Shown: positions 31,501 to 40,534 of the stretch, piece after piece
Layout of the letters: every line of letters begins with the position of its first letter
Numbering within the stretch: position 1 is the first letter of the stretch
Origin: Ridgeia piscesae
Lineage: Eukaryota > Annelida > Polychaeta > Sabellida > Siboglinidae
Length of the DNA: 64,000 nt
Direction of reading: 5' to 3'
NCBI GenBank assembly: GCA_025642075.2
Contig: JAODUO010000577.1
Span: forward strand, 51,001 to 115,000
The notes under the pieces: generated by a model
Databases searched by the model: none
The model's input: only the letters and a program-made list of their open reading frames with translations
What the model was told of the DNA's origin: nothing
Program-made: the position numbers and the translations under genes

Positions 31501-34500
31501 TGACAGCACGTGTCACCACCTGGAAATCTTACAAAACAATCATAGGAAGTCCAGCGAGACGATGGAGAGATAAATTAGACAAGTCCAGGGAGGGCACCAA
31601 TTACAAGAGGATAGTGCAAGATAGTTAGATGTGGAAGACAGATGCACAGTGATGACGTGTTACCATGGTGATGGTGAAGTAAGGTTCAGTTCTGTACAGA
31701 AAGAAATTGTCTTTAATCGATTGTTGTCAGTTTTGTTTGTACAAGTAACAACAAGAGCTGTTGATGGTTGGTTTATGTTCCCAGAAACAAGGCAGGCATC
31801 TGGGGCTGGCGCAGCGACAAGGTGGAGACTGTCAACGGCTATGACTGCAAGGTGGGTGGTCAATGACTATGACTGCAAGGTGGGTGGTCAATGATTATTA
31901 CTGCAAGGTGTGTGGTCAATGACTATGACTGCAAGGTGGGTGGTCAATGACTATGACTGCAAGGTGGGTGGTCAATGACTGTGATTGCAAGGTGGGTGGT
32001 CAATGACTGTGATTGCAAGGTGTGTGGTCAATGACTATGATTGCAAGGTGGGTGGTCAATGATTATGACTGCAAGGTGGGTGGTCAATGATTATGCTGCA
32101 AGGTGGGTGGTCAATGACTATGACTGCAAGGTGGGTGGTCAATGACTATGACTGCAAGGTGGGTGGTCAATGATTATGACTGCAAGGTGGGTGGTCAATG
32201 ACTATGACTGCAAGGTGGGTGGTCAATGACTATGACTGCAAGGTGGGTGGTCAATGATTATTACTGCAAGGTGGGTGGTCAATGACTATGACTGCAAGGT
32301 GGGTGGTCAATGATTATTACTGCAAGGTGGGTGGTCAATGACTATGATTGCAAGGTGGGTGGTCAATGCCTGTTATTGCATGGTGGGTGGTCAATACCTG
32401 TGATTGCATGGTGGGTGGTCAATGCCTGTGATTGCATGGTGGGTGGTCAATGACTATGATTGCATGGTGGGTGGTCAATGACTGTGATTGCAAGGTGGTG
32501 GTCAATGACTGTGATTGCAAGGTGGGTGGTCAATGACTATGATTGCAAGGTGGGTGGTCAATGACTGTGATTGCAAGGTGGGTGGTCAATGACTGTGATT
32601 GCAAGGTGGTTGGTCAATGACTGTGATTGCAAGGTGGGTGGTCAATGCCTGTTATTGCATGGTGGGTGGTCAATGACTGTGATTGCAAGGTGGTTGGTCA
32701 ATGACTGTGATTGCAAGGTGGGTTGTCAATGACTATGATTGCAAGATATATCCTGCCAACGAATGGTGCAGATGACTTGTTCTGAAATCAGATGTTAAGC
32801 AATATGTTGAGACAAGTTGACCCCGCCATGTCTAGCCACAGTAACATAATCATAGCTAGAACATTGATATATGAATGAAATGACAAGATTCTGTTGCAGG
32901 TGTTCAATGCATGTAATGTGGAGTTGGTGACGAAGACACGCACAGAACACCTGACAGACCGGGACAAACAGCAGAGCAAGAAGAACTCAAAAAACCCTCT
33001 TGAATCAATTCTATCTGTGGCAGAGCGCGAAGAGAAAGTTCACGGAGCCGCCTCCAACGGGGTCAGTGACTCTCAGTGCAGGGCCCAATCAGTGATGTTT
33101 CTCATGTGTTTGTGTTGTTTTATTCTTGTGATGACTGTCACAACGTTGTCAAATATAAATGCCTATTGACCACTCCATATTTACCTTACCAGGACTTAGA
33201 CATTCTGTCCTACAACCCATGTCACGTCACTCCATTCTTACCACAGGACTTAGACGTACTGTCCTACAACCCATGTCACGTCACTCCATTCTTACCACAG
33301 GACTTAGACGTACTGTCCTACAACCCATGTCACGTCACTCCATTCTTACCACAGGACTTAGACGTACTGTCCTACAACCCATGTCACGTCACTCCATTCT
33401 TACCACAGGACTTAGACGTACTGTCCTACAACCCATGTCACGTCACTCCATTCTTACCACAGGACTTAGACGTACTGTCCTACAACCCATGTCACGTCAC
33501 TCCATTCTTACCACAGGACTTAGACGTACTGTCCTATAACCCATGTCACATCACTCCATTCTTACCACAGGACTTAGACGTACTGTCCTACAACCCATGT
33601 CACGTCACTCCATTCTTACCACAGGACTTAGACGTACTGTCCTACAACCCATGTCACGTCACTCCATTCTTACCACAGGACTTAGACGTACTGTCCTACA
33701 ACCCATGTCACATCACTCCATTCTTACCACAGGACTTAGACGTACTGTCCTACAACCCATGTCACGTCACTCCATTCTTACCACAGGACTTAGACGTACT
33801 GTCCTACAACCCATGTCACATCACTCCATTCTTACCACAGGACTTAGACGTACTGTCCTACAACCCATGTCACATCACTCCATTCTTACCACAGGACTTA
33901 GACGTACTGTCCTACAACCCATGTCACATCACTCCATTCTTACCACAGGACTTAGACGTACTGTCCTACAACCCATGTCACGTCACTCCATTCTTACCAC
34001 AGGACTTAGACGTACTGTCCTACAACCCATGTCACTCACTCCATTCTTACCACAGGACTTAGACGTACTGTCCTACAACCCATGTCACTCACTCCATTCT
34101 TACCACAGGACTTAGACGTACTGTCCTACAACCCATGTCACGTCACTCCATTCTTACCACAGGACTTAGACATACTGTCCTACAACCCATGTCACGTCAC
34201 TCCATTCTTACCACAGGACTTAGACGTACTGTCCTACAACCCATGTCACGTCACTCCATTCTTACCACAGGACTTAGACGTACTGTCCTACAACCCATGT
34301 CACATCACTCCATTCTTACCACAAGACTTAGACGTACTGTCCTACAACCCATGTCACGTCACTCCATTCTTACCACAGGACTTAGACGTACTGTCCTACA
34401 ACCCATGTCACGTCACTCCATTCTTACCACAGGACTTAGACGTACTGTCCTACAACCCATGTCACGTCACTCCATTCTTACCACAGGACTTAGACGTACT

Positions 34501-35373
34501 GTCCTACAACCCATGTCACGTCACTCCATTCTTACCACAGGACTTAGACGTACTGTCCTACAACCCATGTCACGTCACTCCATTCTTACCACAGGACTTA
34601 GACGTACTGTCCTACAACCCATGTCACGTCACTCCATTCTTACCACAGGACTTAGACGTACTGTCCTACAACCCATGTCACGTCACTCCATTCTTACCAC
34701 AGGACTTAGACGTACTGTCCTACAACCCATGTCACGTCACTCCATTCTTACCACAGGACTTAGACTACTGTCCTACAACCCATGTCACGTCACTCCATTC
34801 TTACCACAGGACTTAGACGTACTGTCCTACAACCCATGTCACGTCACTCCATTCTTACCACAGGACTTAGACGTACTGTCCTACAACCCATGTCACATCA
34901 CTCCATTCTTACCACAGGACTTAGACGTACTGTCCTACAACCCATGTCACATCACTCCATTCTTACCACAGGACTTAGACGTACTGTCCTACAACCCATG
35001 TCACATCACCCCGGAAGAGTACTTTGACGAGGCGGTAGACCTTGAAGACCGTGACATTGGGCGTCCGATTGAGCAGACCACCAAGACCCAGAGCTTCAAG
35101 GCGACCCTGTGGCTGTGTGAGGACTACCCTCTCTCCCTCCCTCAACAGGTCTTACCCATCATCGACCTGATGGCCGCCAGCAATGCACACTTCCGCCGGC
35201 TCAAGAACTTCATCACACTGCAACTGCCGTCTGGCTTCCCAGTCAAGATAGGTGAGTGGCTGCATTGTCACCAGGTCTGACAGAATGACACAGCTCTCAT
35301 GTGAATGCATTACATGCAAACACGTCATTCATGTGAAATGTGAACAAGTAGCCAAAGTGATCCAAGCTATATA

Positions 35374-35430
<57 letters not shown>

Positions 35431-35451
35431 TATAATATATATAAAATACAT

Positions 35452-35489
<38 letters not shown>

Positions 35490-35509
35490 GTATATATGTA
35501 TAATGTATA

Positions 35510-35558
<49 letters not shown>

Positions 35559-38500
35559 AATGTATATATATATATGTATGCTTCATACACAAGAGAGAAA
35601 ATCAAATACACAGTATTATTAATTTATATTTTTCTGAATCAATATAATATATATATAACATCAATATACTTTTTTTAGTTTTATATCAAATTACTGGGCT
35701 ATTTATTAAATAATAAGGTTTTGAAACAAATATTCAGAATAACAACTTAACACAGTGTAATAGTGATTCAAGGAAGATTTATGTTATTTAGTTATTCATG
35801 AGGAATTCACCTTAGCATTATACATAAGTGATATGAATTTAATTTGCATTTAACATTGTTAGCGTGATGTTCCCAATATGAACACATTATTTTGAACTGT
35901 TCTGTATTTCAGAGATTCCATTGTTCCATGTCCTCAATGCAAGGATCACATTTGGCAACATATTTGCTTCTGACACTCCAGTTGACAATGTTGTGTGTCT
36001 CCACGGACAGGACGATGACATGCAATGTCACATTGATGATTCATGTTTTGAGCCACCAAGTACTTATTCAGTCATAGGTAAGATATCCGTGCTCTATCCA
36101 AGTACTTACTCAGTCATAGGTAAGATGTCCGTGCTCTATCCAAGTACTTACTCAGTCATAGGTAAGATGTCCGTGCTCTATCTAAGTACTTACTCAGTCT
36201 TAGGTAAGATGTCAGTGCTCTATCCAAGTACTTATTCAGTCATAGGTAAGATATCCGTGCTCTATCCAAGTACTTACTCAGTCTTAGGTAAGATGTCCGT
36301 GCTCTATCCAAGTACTTACTCAGTCATAGGTAAGATGTCCGTGCTCTATCCAAGTACTTACTCAGTCATAGGTAAGATGTCCGTGCTCTGTCCAAGTACT
36401 TACTCAGTCATAGGTAAGATATCCGAGCTCTATCCAAGTACTTACCCAGTCATAGGTAAGATGTCAGTGCTCTGTCCAAGTACTAATTAAACACAAATAT
36501 CTGAGAGCAATTTATGAATTTATTTTAATTATTTTTTACATTTACTCTATGAACACATTGTTTTGATATTATTATAATGGTAATGCTGATGTTTCTAAAG
36601 CACTTCATACTTTCATGGTAATGGCTGCCTGTGTACTTCCTGTGTAATAGTTGTTTATATAATGGCTGCCTTTGTACTTCCTGTGTAACGGTTGCTTGTA
36701 TAATGGCTGGCTGTGTACTTCCTGTGTAATGGTTGTTTATATAATGGCTGCCTGTGTACTTCCTGTGTAACGGTTGCATGTATAGAGGCTGCCTGTGTAC
36801 TTCCTGTGCAATGGCTGCTTGTATAATGGCTGCCTGTGTACTTCCTGTGTAACAGTTGCTTGTGTAATGGCTGCCTGTGTACTTCCTGTGTAACAGTTGC
36901 TTGTATAATGGCTGCCTGTGTACTTCCTGTGCAAAGGTTGCTTGTATAATGGCTGGCTGTGGACTTCCTGTGCAACGGTTGCTTGTATAATGGCTGCCTA
37001 TGTACTTCCTGTGTAACGGTTGCTTGTATAATGGCTGCCTGTGTACTTCCTGTGTAACGGTTGCTTGTATAATGGCTGCCTGTGTACTTCCTGTGTAATG
37101 GTTGCTTGTATAATGACTGCCTGTGTACTTCCTGTGTAATGGTTGCTTGTATAATGACTGCCTGAGTATTCCTGCATAATGGAAGGCTACGTACTTCAAA
37201 ATTAACGATAAATGACGAATTTTGAAGAAGGTGGAAAATTGATGCAAAATTGTTGGGCTGTCAGTAAGCCTGAGACTTCCTAGTCCATGAGTCGTGAGAA
37301 GTGTGAAACGTTTGATGGCAATTTATTTAAATGTAGGTAAACCTCCAGTGTAACTGTTGTGTGTTTGACAGGAGACAGTCACCAGCCTCCTCCTGCATAA
37401 TTGTTGTGTGTTTGACAGGAGACAGTCACCAGCCTCCTCCTGCATAATTGTTGTGTGTTTGACAGGAGACAGTCACCAGCCTCCTCCTGCATAATTGTTG
37501 TGTGTTTGACAGGAGACAGTCACCAGCCTCCTCCTGCATAATGGTTGTGTGTTTGACAGGAGACAGTCACCAGCCTCCTCCTGCATAATTGTTGTGTGTT
37601 TGACAGGAGACAGCCACCAGCCTCGGCTGCGAGATGAGGATGATGAACTGTTGCAGTTTGCCATCAGACAGAGTGTCATGGACGCAGGGACAGAGAAAGA
37701 CCAGGTAGAGTCTACAGACTGCTGCAGGCAGAGCCAGGATCAGTTATATCTGAAGCTGTGTTTTGTGATTTGTTGTCTATAATTTATAGTGTGTAAGCAA
37801 AATAAATGATGTATATGTGTGTATGTTGCCACCAGGGTATGGTTTTTACAAAGGCAAGAAAGGACAAAGTTTTGTTTTTCCTCAGTGAAACATTTCAAGC
37901 AGTCAGTTCATATTGCGGCCCGTCATTGATGGCACTTGACAGAATCTGACAGAATTTAGATTATATTATTATAAGACATCCCAACAACGATAAATAATTT
38001 TTGTGTTTATCTAAGATTATATATGTCTGTACGTCAAAGTCTATGCAACAGATTCAATATTTGTGTACTTATTTGCTGTGATCAAATGGCATCAATTGTC
38101 AAGTTGCAACAGGTAATATTTTTGCATGTCACCAATTGCATTCTTTAGACTAGCCACGTTAACGTTTATGTAATATTCTGGAATAAAGTTATTGAATAGA
38201 AACAATCTAATGTTTGTAGGTGACATTTTGGGAGGCACTGGACCGGAACAAGCCTGTGTCATATGCTGTGCTAGAATCAGAGGAAGAAAGACTACTTCAA
38301 AGGTAACTGCCCACGCCTCCCTGGCCCTGTCCCTGTCCCTGGTTCTTTCTCTTCATCTCTGACAGTCACTCTTCCTTCTCTACCTTCTCTTCGTCTTCCC
38401 ATAATGCACCTCTTTGTCTTCCCATAATGCATCTCTTCATCTTCCCATAGTGCAGCTCTTTTTCTTCCCATACTGCATCTCTTCATCTTCCCATAATGCA

Positions 38501-40534
38501 TCTCTTCATCTTCCCATAATGCAACTCTTTGTCTTCCCATAATGCATCTCTTCATCTTCCCATAATGCATCTCTTCATCTTCCCATAATGCAACTCTTCG
38601 TCTTCCACTGCTGGTCTTTATTTCATGGCCTCCCCATAATATGCATTTTATGCTGCACTGTCATCTTACATGCCATGGCATAGAATCAAAAATATCATCT
38701 GTCCCCATCGTGTCTCTTAGTTGAGAGTCTGAAGCTCGAAGCTCCAGCCCTGCACTGGTTATGCATGCAGCAACTGTACAGCATGATTCACAGAAGGACA
38801 GATAATGTCACAAACACAGACGCCAGTGATATGGCATTGTGTCTCAATATTTAGTTCACACTGTAGTTTTTGTAGATGGGGAATTTTCTGTGTAACTTGA
38901 CATGTCTGTGTTTGTCTAGGGCCATAAAGGAGAGCATGAGGCCCAGAAATTTGACGTGTCTGTGTTTGTCTAGGGCCAGAGAGGAGAGCATGAGGCCCAG
39001 AAACTTGATGTGTCTGTGTTTGTCTAGGGCCATAAAGGAGAGCATGAGGCCCAGAAACTTGATGTGTCTGTGTTTGTCTAGGGCCATAAAGGAGAGCATG
39101 AGGCCCAGAAACTTGATGTGTCTGTGATTGTCTGGGGCCAGAGAGGAGAGCATGAGGCCCAGAAACTTGATGTGTCTGTGTTTGTCTAGGGCCATAGAGG
39201 AGAGCATGAGGCCCAGAAACTTGATGTGTCTGTGTTTGTCTAGGGCCATAGAGGAGAGCATGAGGCCCAGAAACTTGATGTGTCTGTGTTTGTCTAGGGC
39301 CATAAAGGAGAGCATGAGGCCCAGAAACTTGATGTGTCTGTGATTGTCTAGGGCCATAGAGGAGAGCATGAGGCCCAGAAACTTGATGTGTCTGTGTTTG
39401 TCTAGGGCCATAAAGGAGAGCATGAGGCCCAGAAACTTGATGTGTCTGTGATTGTCTAGGGCCAGAGAGGAGAGCATGAGGCCCAGAAACTTGATGTGTC
39501 TGTGATTGTCTAGGGCCAGAGAGGAGAGCATGAGGCCCAGAAACTTGATGTGTCTGTGTTTGTCTAGGGCCATAAAGGAGAGCATGAGGCCCAGAAACTT
39601 GATGTGTCTGTGATTGTCTGGGGCCAGAGAGGAGAGCATGAGGCCCAGAAACTTGATGTGTTTGTGTTTGTCTAGGGCCAGAGAGGAGAGCATGAGGCCC
39701 AGAAACTTGATGTGTCTGTGGTTGTCTAGGGCCATAGAGGAGAGCATGAGGCCCAAAAACTTGATGTGTCTGTGTTTGTCTAGGGTCATAGAGGAGAGCA
39801 TGAGGCCCAGAAACTTGATGTGTCTGTGTTTGTCTAGGGCCATAGAGGAGAGCATGAGGCCCAGAAACTTGATGTGTCTGTGTTTGTCTAGAGCCATAGA
39901 AGAGAGCATGAGGCCCAAAAACTTGATGTGTCTGTGTTTGTCTAGGGCCAGAGAGGAGAGCATGAGGCCCAGAAACTTGATGTGTTTGTGTTTGTCTAGA
40001 GCCATAGAGGAGAGCATGAGGCCCAGAAACTTGACATGTCTGTGTTTGTCTAGGGCCAGAGAGGAGAGCATGAGGCCCAGAAACTTGACGTGTTTGTGTT
40101 TGTCTAGAGCCATAGAGGAGAGCATGAGGCCCAAAAACTTGACATGTCTGTGTTTGTCTAGAACCAGAGAGGAGAGCATGAGGCCCAGAAACTTGACATG
40201 TCTGTGTTTGTCTAGAGCCAGAGAGGAGAGCATGAGGCCCAGAAACTTGACGTGTTTGTGTTTGTCTAGAGCCAGAGAGGAGAGCATGAGGCCCAAAAAC
40301 TTGATGTGTCTGTGTTTGTCTAGGGCCATAGAGGAGAGCATGATGCCCAGCAGTTGCTCTAGCAGCTCTGTCGACACTGCTCCGGTCCTCCAGGTGCCAT
40401 TTAGTCATGAGGAGGAGCAGCTCCGGCTCGCATTGGAGCTTTCCCAGAAGTACCAGGAGGAGGCAGAAAAACGGAGGCAGGAGGAGGAGGAGGAGCTACA
40501 GAAGATCCTCGCCCTGTCACTGATGGAGAAATGA
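17496..40534 (+). CDS. ANKRD13: ANKRD13 family ubiquitin-binding ankyrin protein (A/B/D type)
   Basis: Exons 17496-17594, 19961-20096, 24968-25092, 28222-28267, 28883-28936, 29221-29310, (missing piece), 31785-31851, 32900-33061, 34972-35251, 35913-36077, 37607-37704, 38220-38302 and 40324-40534 join in phase. Landmarks in order: [29 protein letters not shown] (ankyrin), [112 protein letters not shown], then four ubiquitin-interacting motifs around [32 protein letters not shown] and [13 protein letters not shown] at the stop. This matches ANKRD13A most closely; these proteins bind Lys63-linked ubiquitin on endocytosed receptors at the plasma membrane and endosomes. A stretch of about 60 residues between FIFKSE and NKAGIW is absent or unreadable. 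Six of its splice junctions have become tandem arrays. Confidence 0.95.
18008..18700 (+). mobile_element. Non-LTR retrotransposon fragment, 3' end of reverse transcriptase
   Basis: Conceptual translation gives [61 protein letters not shown], then after a break [29 protein letters not shown] and [16 protein letters not shown]. This is the C-terminal part of CR1/Jockey-type reverse transcriptases, common in invertebrates. A small insertion near 18390 (TCGA between GGGGA and GACATG) shifts the frame, and an in-frame stop follows PSVQ, so it is a dead 5'-truncated copy. Confidence 0.9.
19461..19523. repeat. (TA)n microsatellite
   Basis: Pure TA dinucleotide run in ANKRD13 intron 1. Confidence 0.98.
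19961..20096 (+). CDS. ANKRD13: ANKRD13 exon 2 (ankyrin repeat)
   Basis: Acceptor TGTGTGCAG, donor GTCAGC. Encodes [20 protein letters not shown] then [20 protein letters not shown] and SKYWT plus one base. Matches the [11 protein letters not shown] ankyrin repeat diagnostic of the family. Confidence 0.96.
21023..23460. mobile_element. Third DNA transposon nested in the second (level 3), TTAA target site
   Basis: Bounded by TTAA on both sides (21019-21022 and 23461-23464). Imperfect inverted ends: GGCCACACGCTCTCCTAAAA on the left and, in reverse complement, GGCAACATGATCTCCTAAAA on the right. A TTAA duplication is typical of Kolobok and piggyBac superfamilies. It carries a two-exon gene for a Mutator-like transposase N-terminal domain, so the superfamily name is unresolved. 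Confidence 0.75.
21562..22824 (+). CDS. Mutator-like transposase-domain protein, two exons, lacking a catalytic region
   Basis: Exon 1 21562-21744 (61 codons, donor GTACGT) and exon 2 22228-22824 (acceptor TATGCAG) join in phase 0 to an intact frame of about 259 residues. The N-terminus is basic ([20 protein letters not shown]). Exon 2 has two CxxC pairs (CTEC about 30 residues before CTTC) as in a zinc ribbon. It continues with [36 protein letters not shown] and YSRHVKAVT, the pattern of Mutator-like transposase N-terminal domains seen in many invertebrate genomes. The frame stops at DPHFLKTK, where such proteins usually continue into a catalytic part. It is therefore a deletion derivative or a small accessory or domesticated DNA-binding protein. 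It lies in an ANKRD13 intron on the same strand. Confidence 0.7.
24968..25092 (+). CDS. ANKRD13: ANKRD13 exon 3
   Basis: Acceptor CTTTTAG; the split codon gives V, then [41 protein letters not shown]. The donor GTGCAT is not a strong consensus. Ends in phase 0, continuing with [10 protein letters not shown] of exon 4. Without splicing, the frame stays open for a further 2.8 kb of repeat. Confidence 0.95.
25093..27792. repeat. 22-bp tandem array starting at ANKRD13 exon 3 donor
   Basis: About 120 copies of a 22-bp unit containing GTGTACAATTTATACAATCA. The first, diverged copy begins at intron position +1 (GTGCATATACAATCACA), so unit and donor are aligned. No stop codon arises in any of the three plus frames; open frames of 995, 908 and 688 residues here are by-products of the repeat. 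Confidence 0.95.
27793..28221. other. ANKRD13 intron 3 remainder
   Basis: AT-rich, no repeats or coding signal; ends in the TTTTTCAG acceptor of exon 4. Confidence 0.7.
28222..28267 (+). CDS. ANKRD13: ANKRD13 exon 4
   Basis: 46-nt microexon between TTTTTCAG and GTGAGT, encoding [15 protein letters not shown] plus one base: the most conserved box of the family. Confidence 0.95.
28474..28545. repeat. (TA)n and (GGAC)n microsatellites
   Basis: A TA run at about 28483-28505 is followed by five GGAC/GGAT units. Confidence 0.95.
28883..28936 (+). CDS. ANKRD13: ANKRD13 exon 5
   Basis: Acceptor TTGCCCAG, donor GTAAGA. Encodes [18 protein letters not shown] with split Gly; conserved [12 protein letters not shown]. 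Confidence 0.95.
29221..29310 (+). CDS. ANKRD13: ANKRD13 exon 6
   Basis: Acceptor TTTGACAG, donor GTACGT. Encodes [30 protein letters not shown] plus one base. Confidence 0.95.
29311..30110. repeat. 30-bp tandem array starting exactly at ANKRD13 exon 6 donor
   Basis: About 27 copies; the first unit begins at intron +1 with GTACGTCTCCCAAC and later units read GTCAGTCTCCCAAC, keeping a donor-like hexamer. Units diverge progressively to the right. Confidence 0.93.
30112..30930. repeat. 34-bp tandem array, degraded at its right end
   Basis: About 24 copies of a unit containing GTGAGGTGGCCATGTTACTG. Clean to about 30640, then increasingly irregular with G-runs and deletions. An A-run followed by a T-run interrupts it at 30249-30282. 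Confidence 0.9.
30640..31260. other. ANKRD13: Degraded or error-rich stretch; possible remnant of the missing ANKRD13 exon
   Basis: The sequence degenerates into homopolymer-rich text (GGGGG, TTTTTT), unlike the rest. At 31009-31090 one frame reads GRDHDEAGG and [16 protein letters not shown]. This resembles, in order, the family's EVDHD box and its PSEEHVASRLTSPIVST box. This would be the exon group lacking between exon 6 and 31785. No clean acceptor or donor can be set. Confidence 0.35.
31785..31851 (+). CDS. ANKRD13: ANKRD13 exon encoding [12 protein letters not shown]
   Basis: Acceptor TTCCCAG, donor GTGGGT. After one base closing a codon it reads [20 protein letters not shown] then CK, phase 0 to [10 protein letters not shown]. 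The upstream phase (2 nt required) does not match exon 6 (1 nt left over), which independently shows that exon sequence is missing in between. Confidence 0.95.
31841..32745 (+). repeat. 28-bp array of ANKRD13 donor junctions
   Basis: About 32 copies of a 28-bp unit, TATGACTGCAAGGTGGGTGG followed by TCAATGAC. The first 12 bases are the last coding bases of the exon (TATGACTGCAAG) and the rest is the real donor GTGGGT plus intron. Most copies retain a GT donor; several read GGTGTGTGG or GCATGGTGGG. Confidence 0.95.
32900..33061 (+). CDS. ANKRD13: ANKRD13 exon encoding [13 protein letters not shown]
   Basis: 54 codons, phase 0 at both ends, acceptor TGTTGCAG, donor GTCAGT. Encodes [20 protein letters not shown], a Lys-rich linker and [13 protein letters not shown]. 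Confidence 0.95.
33178..35010 (+). repeat. 54-bp array of ANKRD13 acceptor junctions
   Basis: 34 copies. Each unit is CCATTCTTACCACAG (polypyrimidine and acceptor) followed by 39 nt of exon start, GACTTAGACGTACTGTCCTA and onward to CATCACTCC. Acceptor copies open at 33193 and every 54 nt to 34972. Total drift is 1779 = 33 x 54 minus 3, from three single-base deletions near 34034, 34087 and 34765. The unit encodes [18 protein letters not shown] when read in the exon frame. Confidence 0.97.
34972..35251 (+). CDS. ANKRD13: ANKRD13 exon encoding PEEYFD...PVKI
   Basis: The start is set at the last array acceptor, giving [20 protein letters not shown], then [40 protein letters not shown] and LPSGFPVKI plus one base; donor GTGAGT. 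Acceptors at 34810, 34864 and 34918 are in the same frame with no stop and would add 18, 36 or 54 residues. Confidence 0.93.
35252..35912. other. ANKRD13 intron with complex (TA)n tract
   Basis: 35370-35580 is a composite TA microsatellite with TATG interruptions; the rest is plain AT-rich intron. Confidence 0.9.
35913..36077 (+). CDS. ANKRD13: ANKRD13 exon encoding [16 protein letters not shown]
   Basis: Acceptor TATTTCAG, donor GTAAGA. Encodes [20 protein letters not shown], a less conserved segment, then [12 protein letters not shown] plus one base. The donor is the first of ten in-frame copies. Confidence 0.95.
   Translation, partial: RFHCSMSSMQGSHLATYLLLTLQLTMLCVSTDRTMTCNVTLMIHVLSHQVLIQS
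36056..36485 (+). repeat. 42-bp array of ANKRD13 donor junctions, in frame
   Basis: Ten copies with exact 42-nt spacing; junctions after 36077, 36119 and so on to 36455. Each contains the exon end CCAAGTACTTACTCAGTCAT-AG followed by GTAAGAT. Translation through the array is open: [14 protein letters not shown] repeated. Confidence 0.97.
36612..37175. repeat. 41-bp tandem array in the same intron
   Basis: About 14 copies of a unit containing AATGGCTGCCTGTGTACTTC. Mid-intron, not at a splice site. Confidence 0.95.
37350..37622 (+). repeat. 47-bp array of ANKRD13 acceptor junctions
   Basis: Six acceptor copies (exon starts at 37372, 37419, 37466, 37513, 37560, 37607). Each unit holds GTGTGTTTGACAG and the exon start GAGACAGTCACCAGCCTC. 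47 is not a multiple of three, so upstream copies would shift frame. Confidence 0.96.
37607..37704 (+). CDS. ANKRD13: ANKRD13 exon with ubiquitin-interacting motif 1
   Basis: Acceptor TTTGACAG, donor GTAGAG. Encodes [20 protein letters not shown] followed by [13 protein letters not shown]: an acidic-hydrophobic UIM equivalent to the first ANKRD13A UIM. Confidence 0.95.
37705..38219. other. ANKRD13 intron, nothing recognised
   Basis: Unique AT-rich sequence without repeat arrays. Confidence 0.7.
38220..38302 (+). CDS. ANKRD13: ANKRD13 exon ending inside UIM 2
   Basis: Acceptor GTTTGTAG, donor GTAACT. Encodes [20 protein letters not shown] then EEERLLQ plus AG. The UIM continues as RAIEES in the next exon, so the intron splits it at the Arg codon. 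Confidence 0.94.
38395..38605. repeat. 23-bp tandem array
   Basis: About nine copies of ATAATGCATCTCTTCATCTT-CCC, starting about 90 nt after the donor. Confidence 0.94.
38890..40350 (+). repeat. 54-bp array of ANKRD13 last-exon acceptor junctions
   Basis: 27 unit copies; exon starts from 38920 to 40324 span 1404 nt = 26 x 54 exactly. Each holds TGTGTTTGTCTAG followed by GGCCATAGAGGAGAGCATGA and more. The unit reads [18 protein letters not shown]. Several left-hand copies have TGTGATTG, which creates an in-frame TGA, and two have TCTGG in place of TCTAG, destroying the acceptor. From 39676 rightwards all 13 acceptors are open and in frame. Confidence 0.97.
40324..40534 (+). CDS. ANKRD13: ANKRD13 last exon (UIM 2 end, UIM 3, UIM 4, stop)
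   Basis: From the last array acceptor: RAIEESM, a Ser-rich linker, [14 protein letters not shown] (UIM 3), a Glu/Arg coiled stretch and [17 protein letters not shown] stop (UIM 4). Ends as in ANKRD13A (ILQLSLTEH). Confidence 0.95.

Noticed and set aside
38759..40408. Minus-strand open frames of 549 and 508 codons
   Set aside because: Antisense of the 54-bp acceptor array; periodic, no homology, and overlapping the real last exon of ANKRD13.
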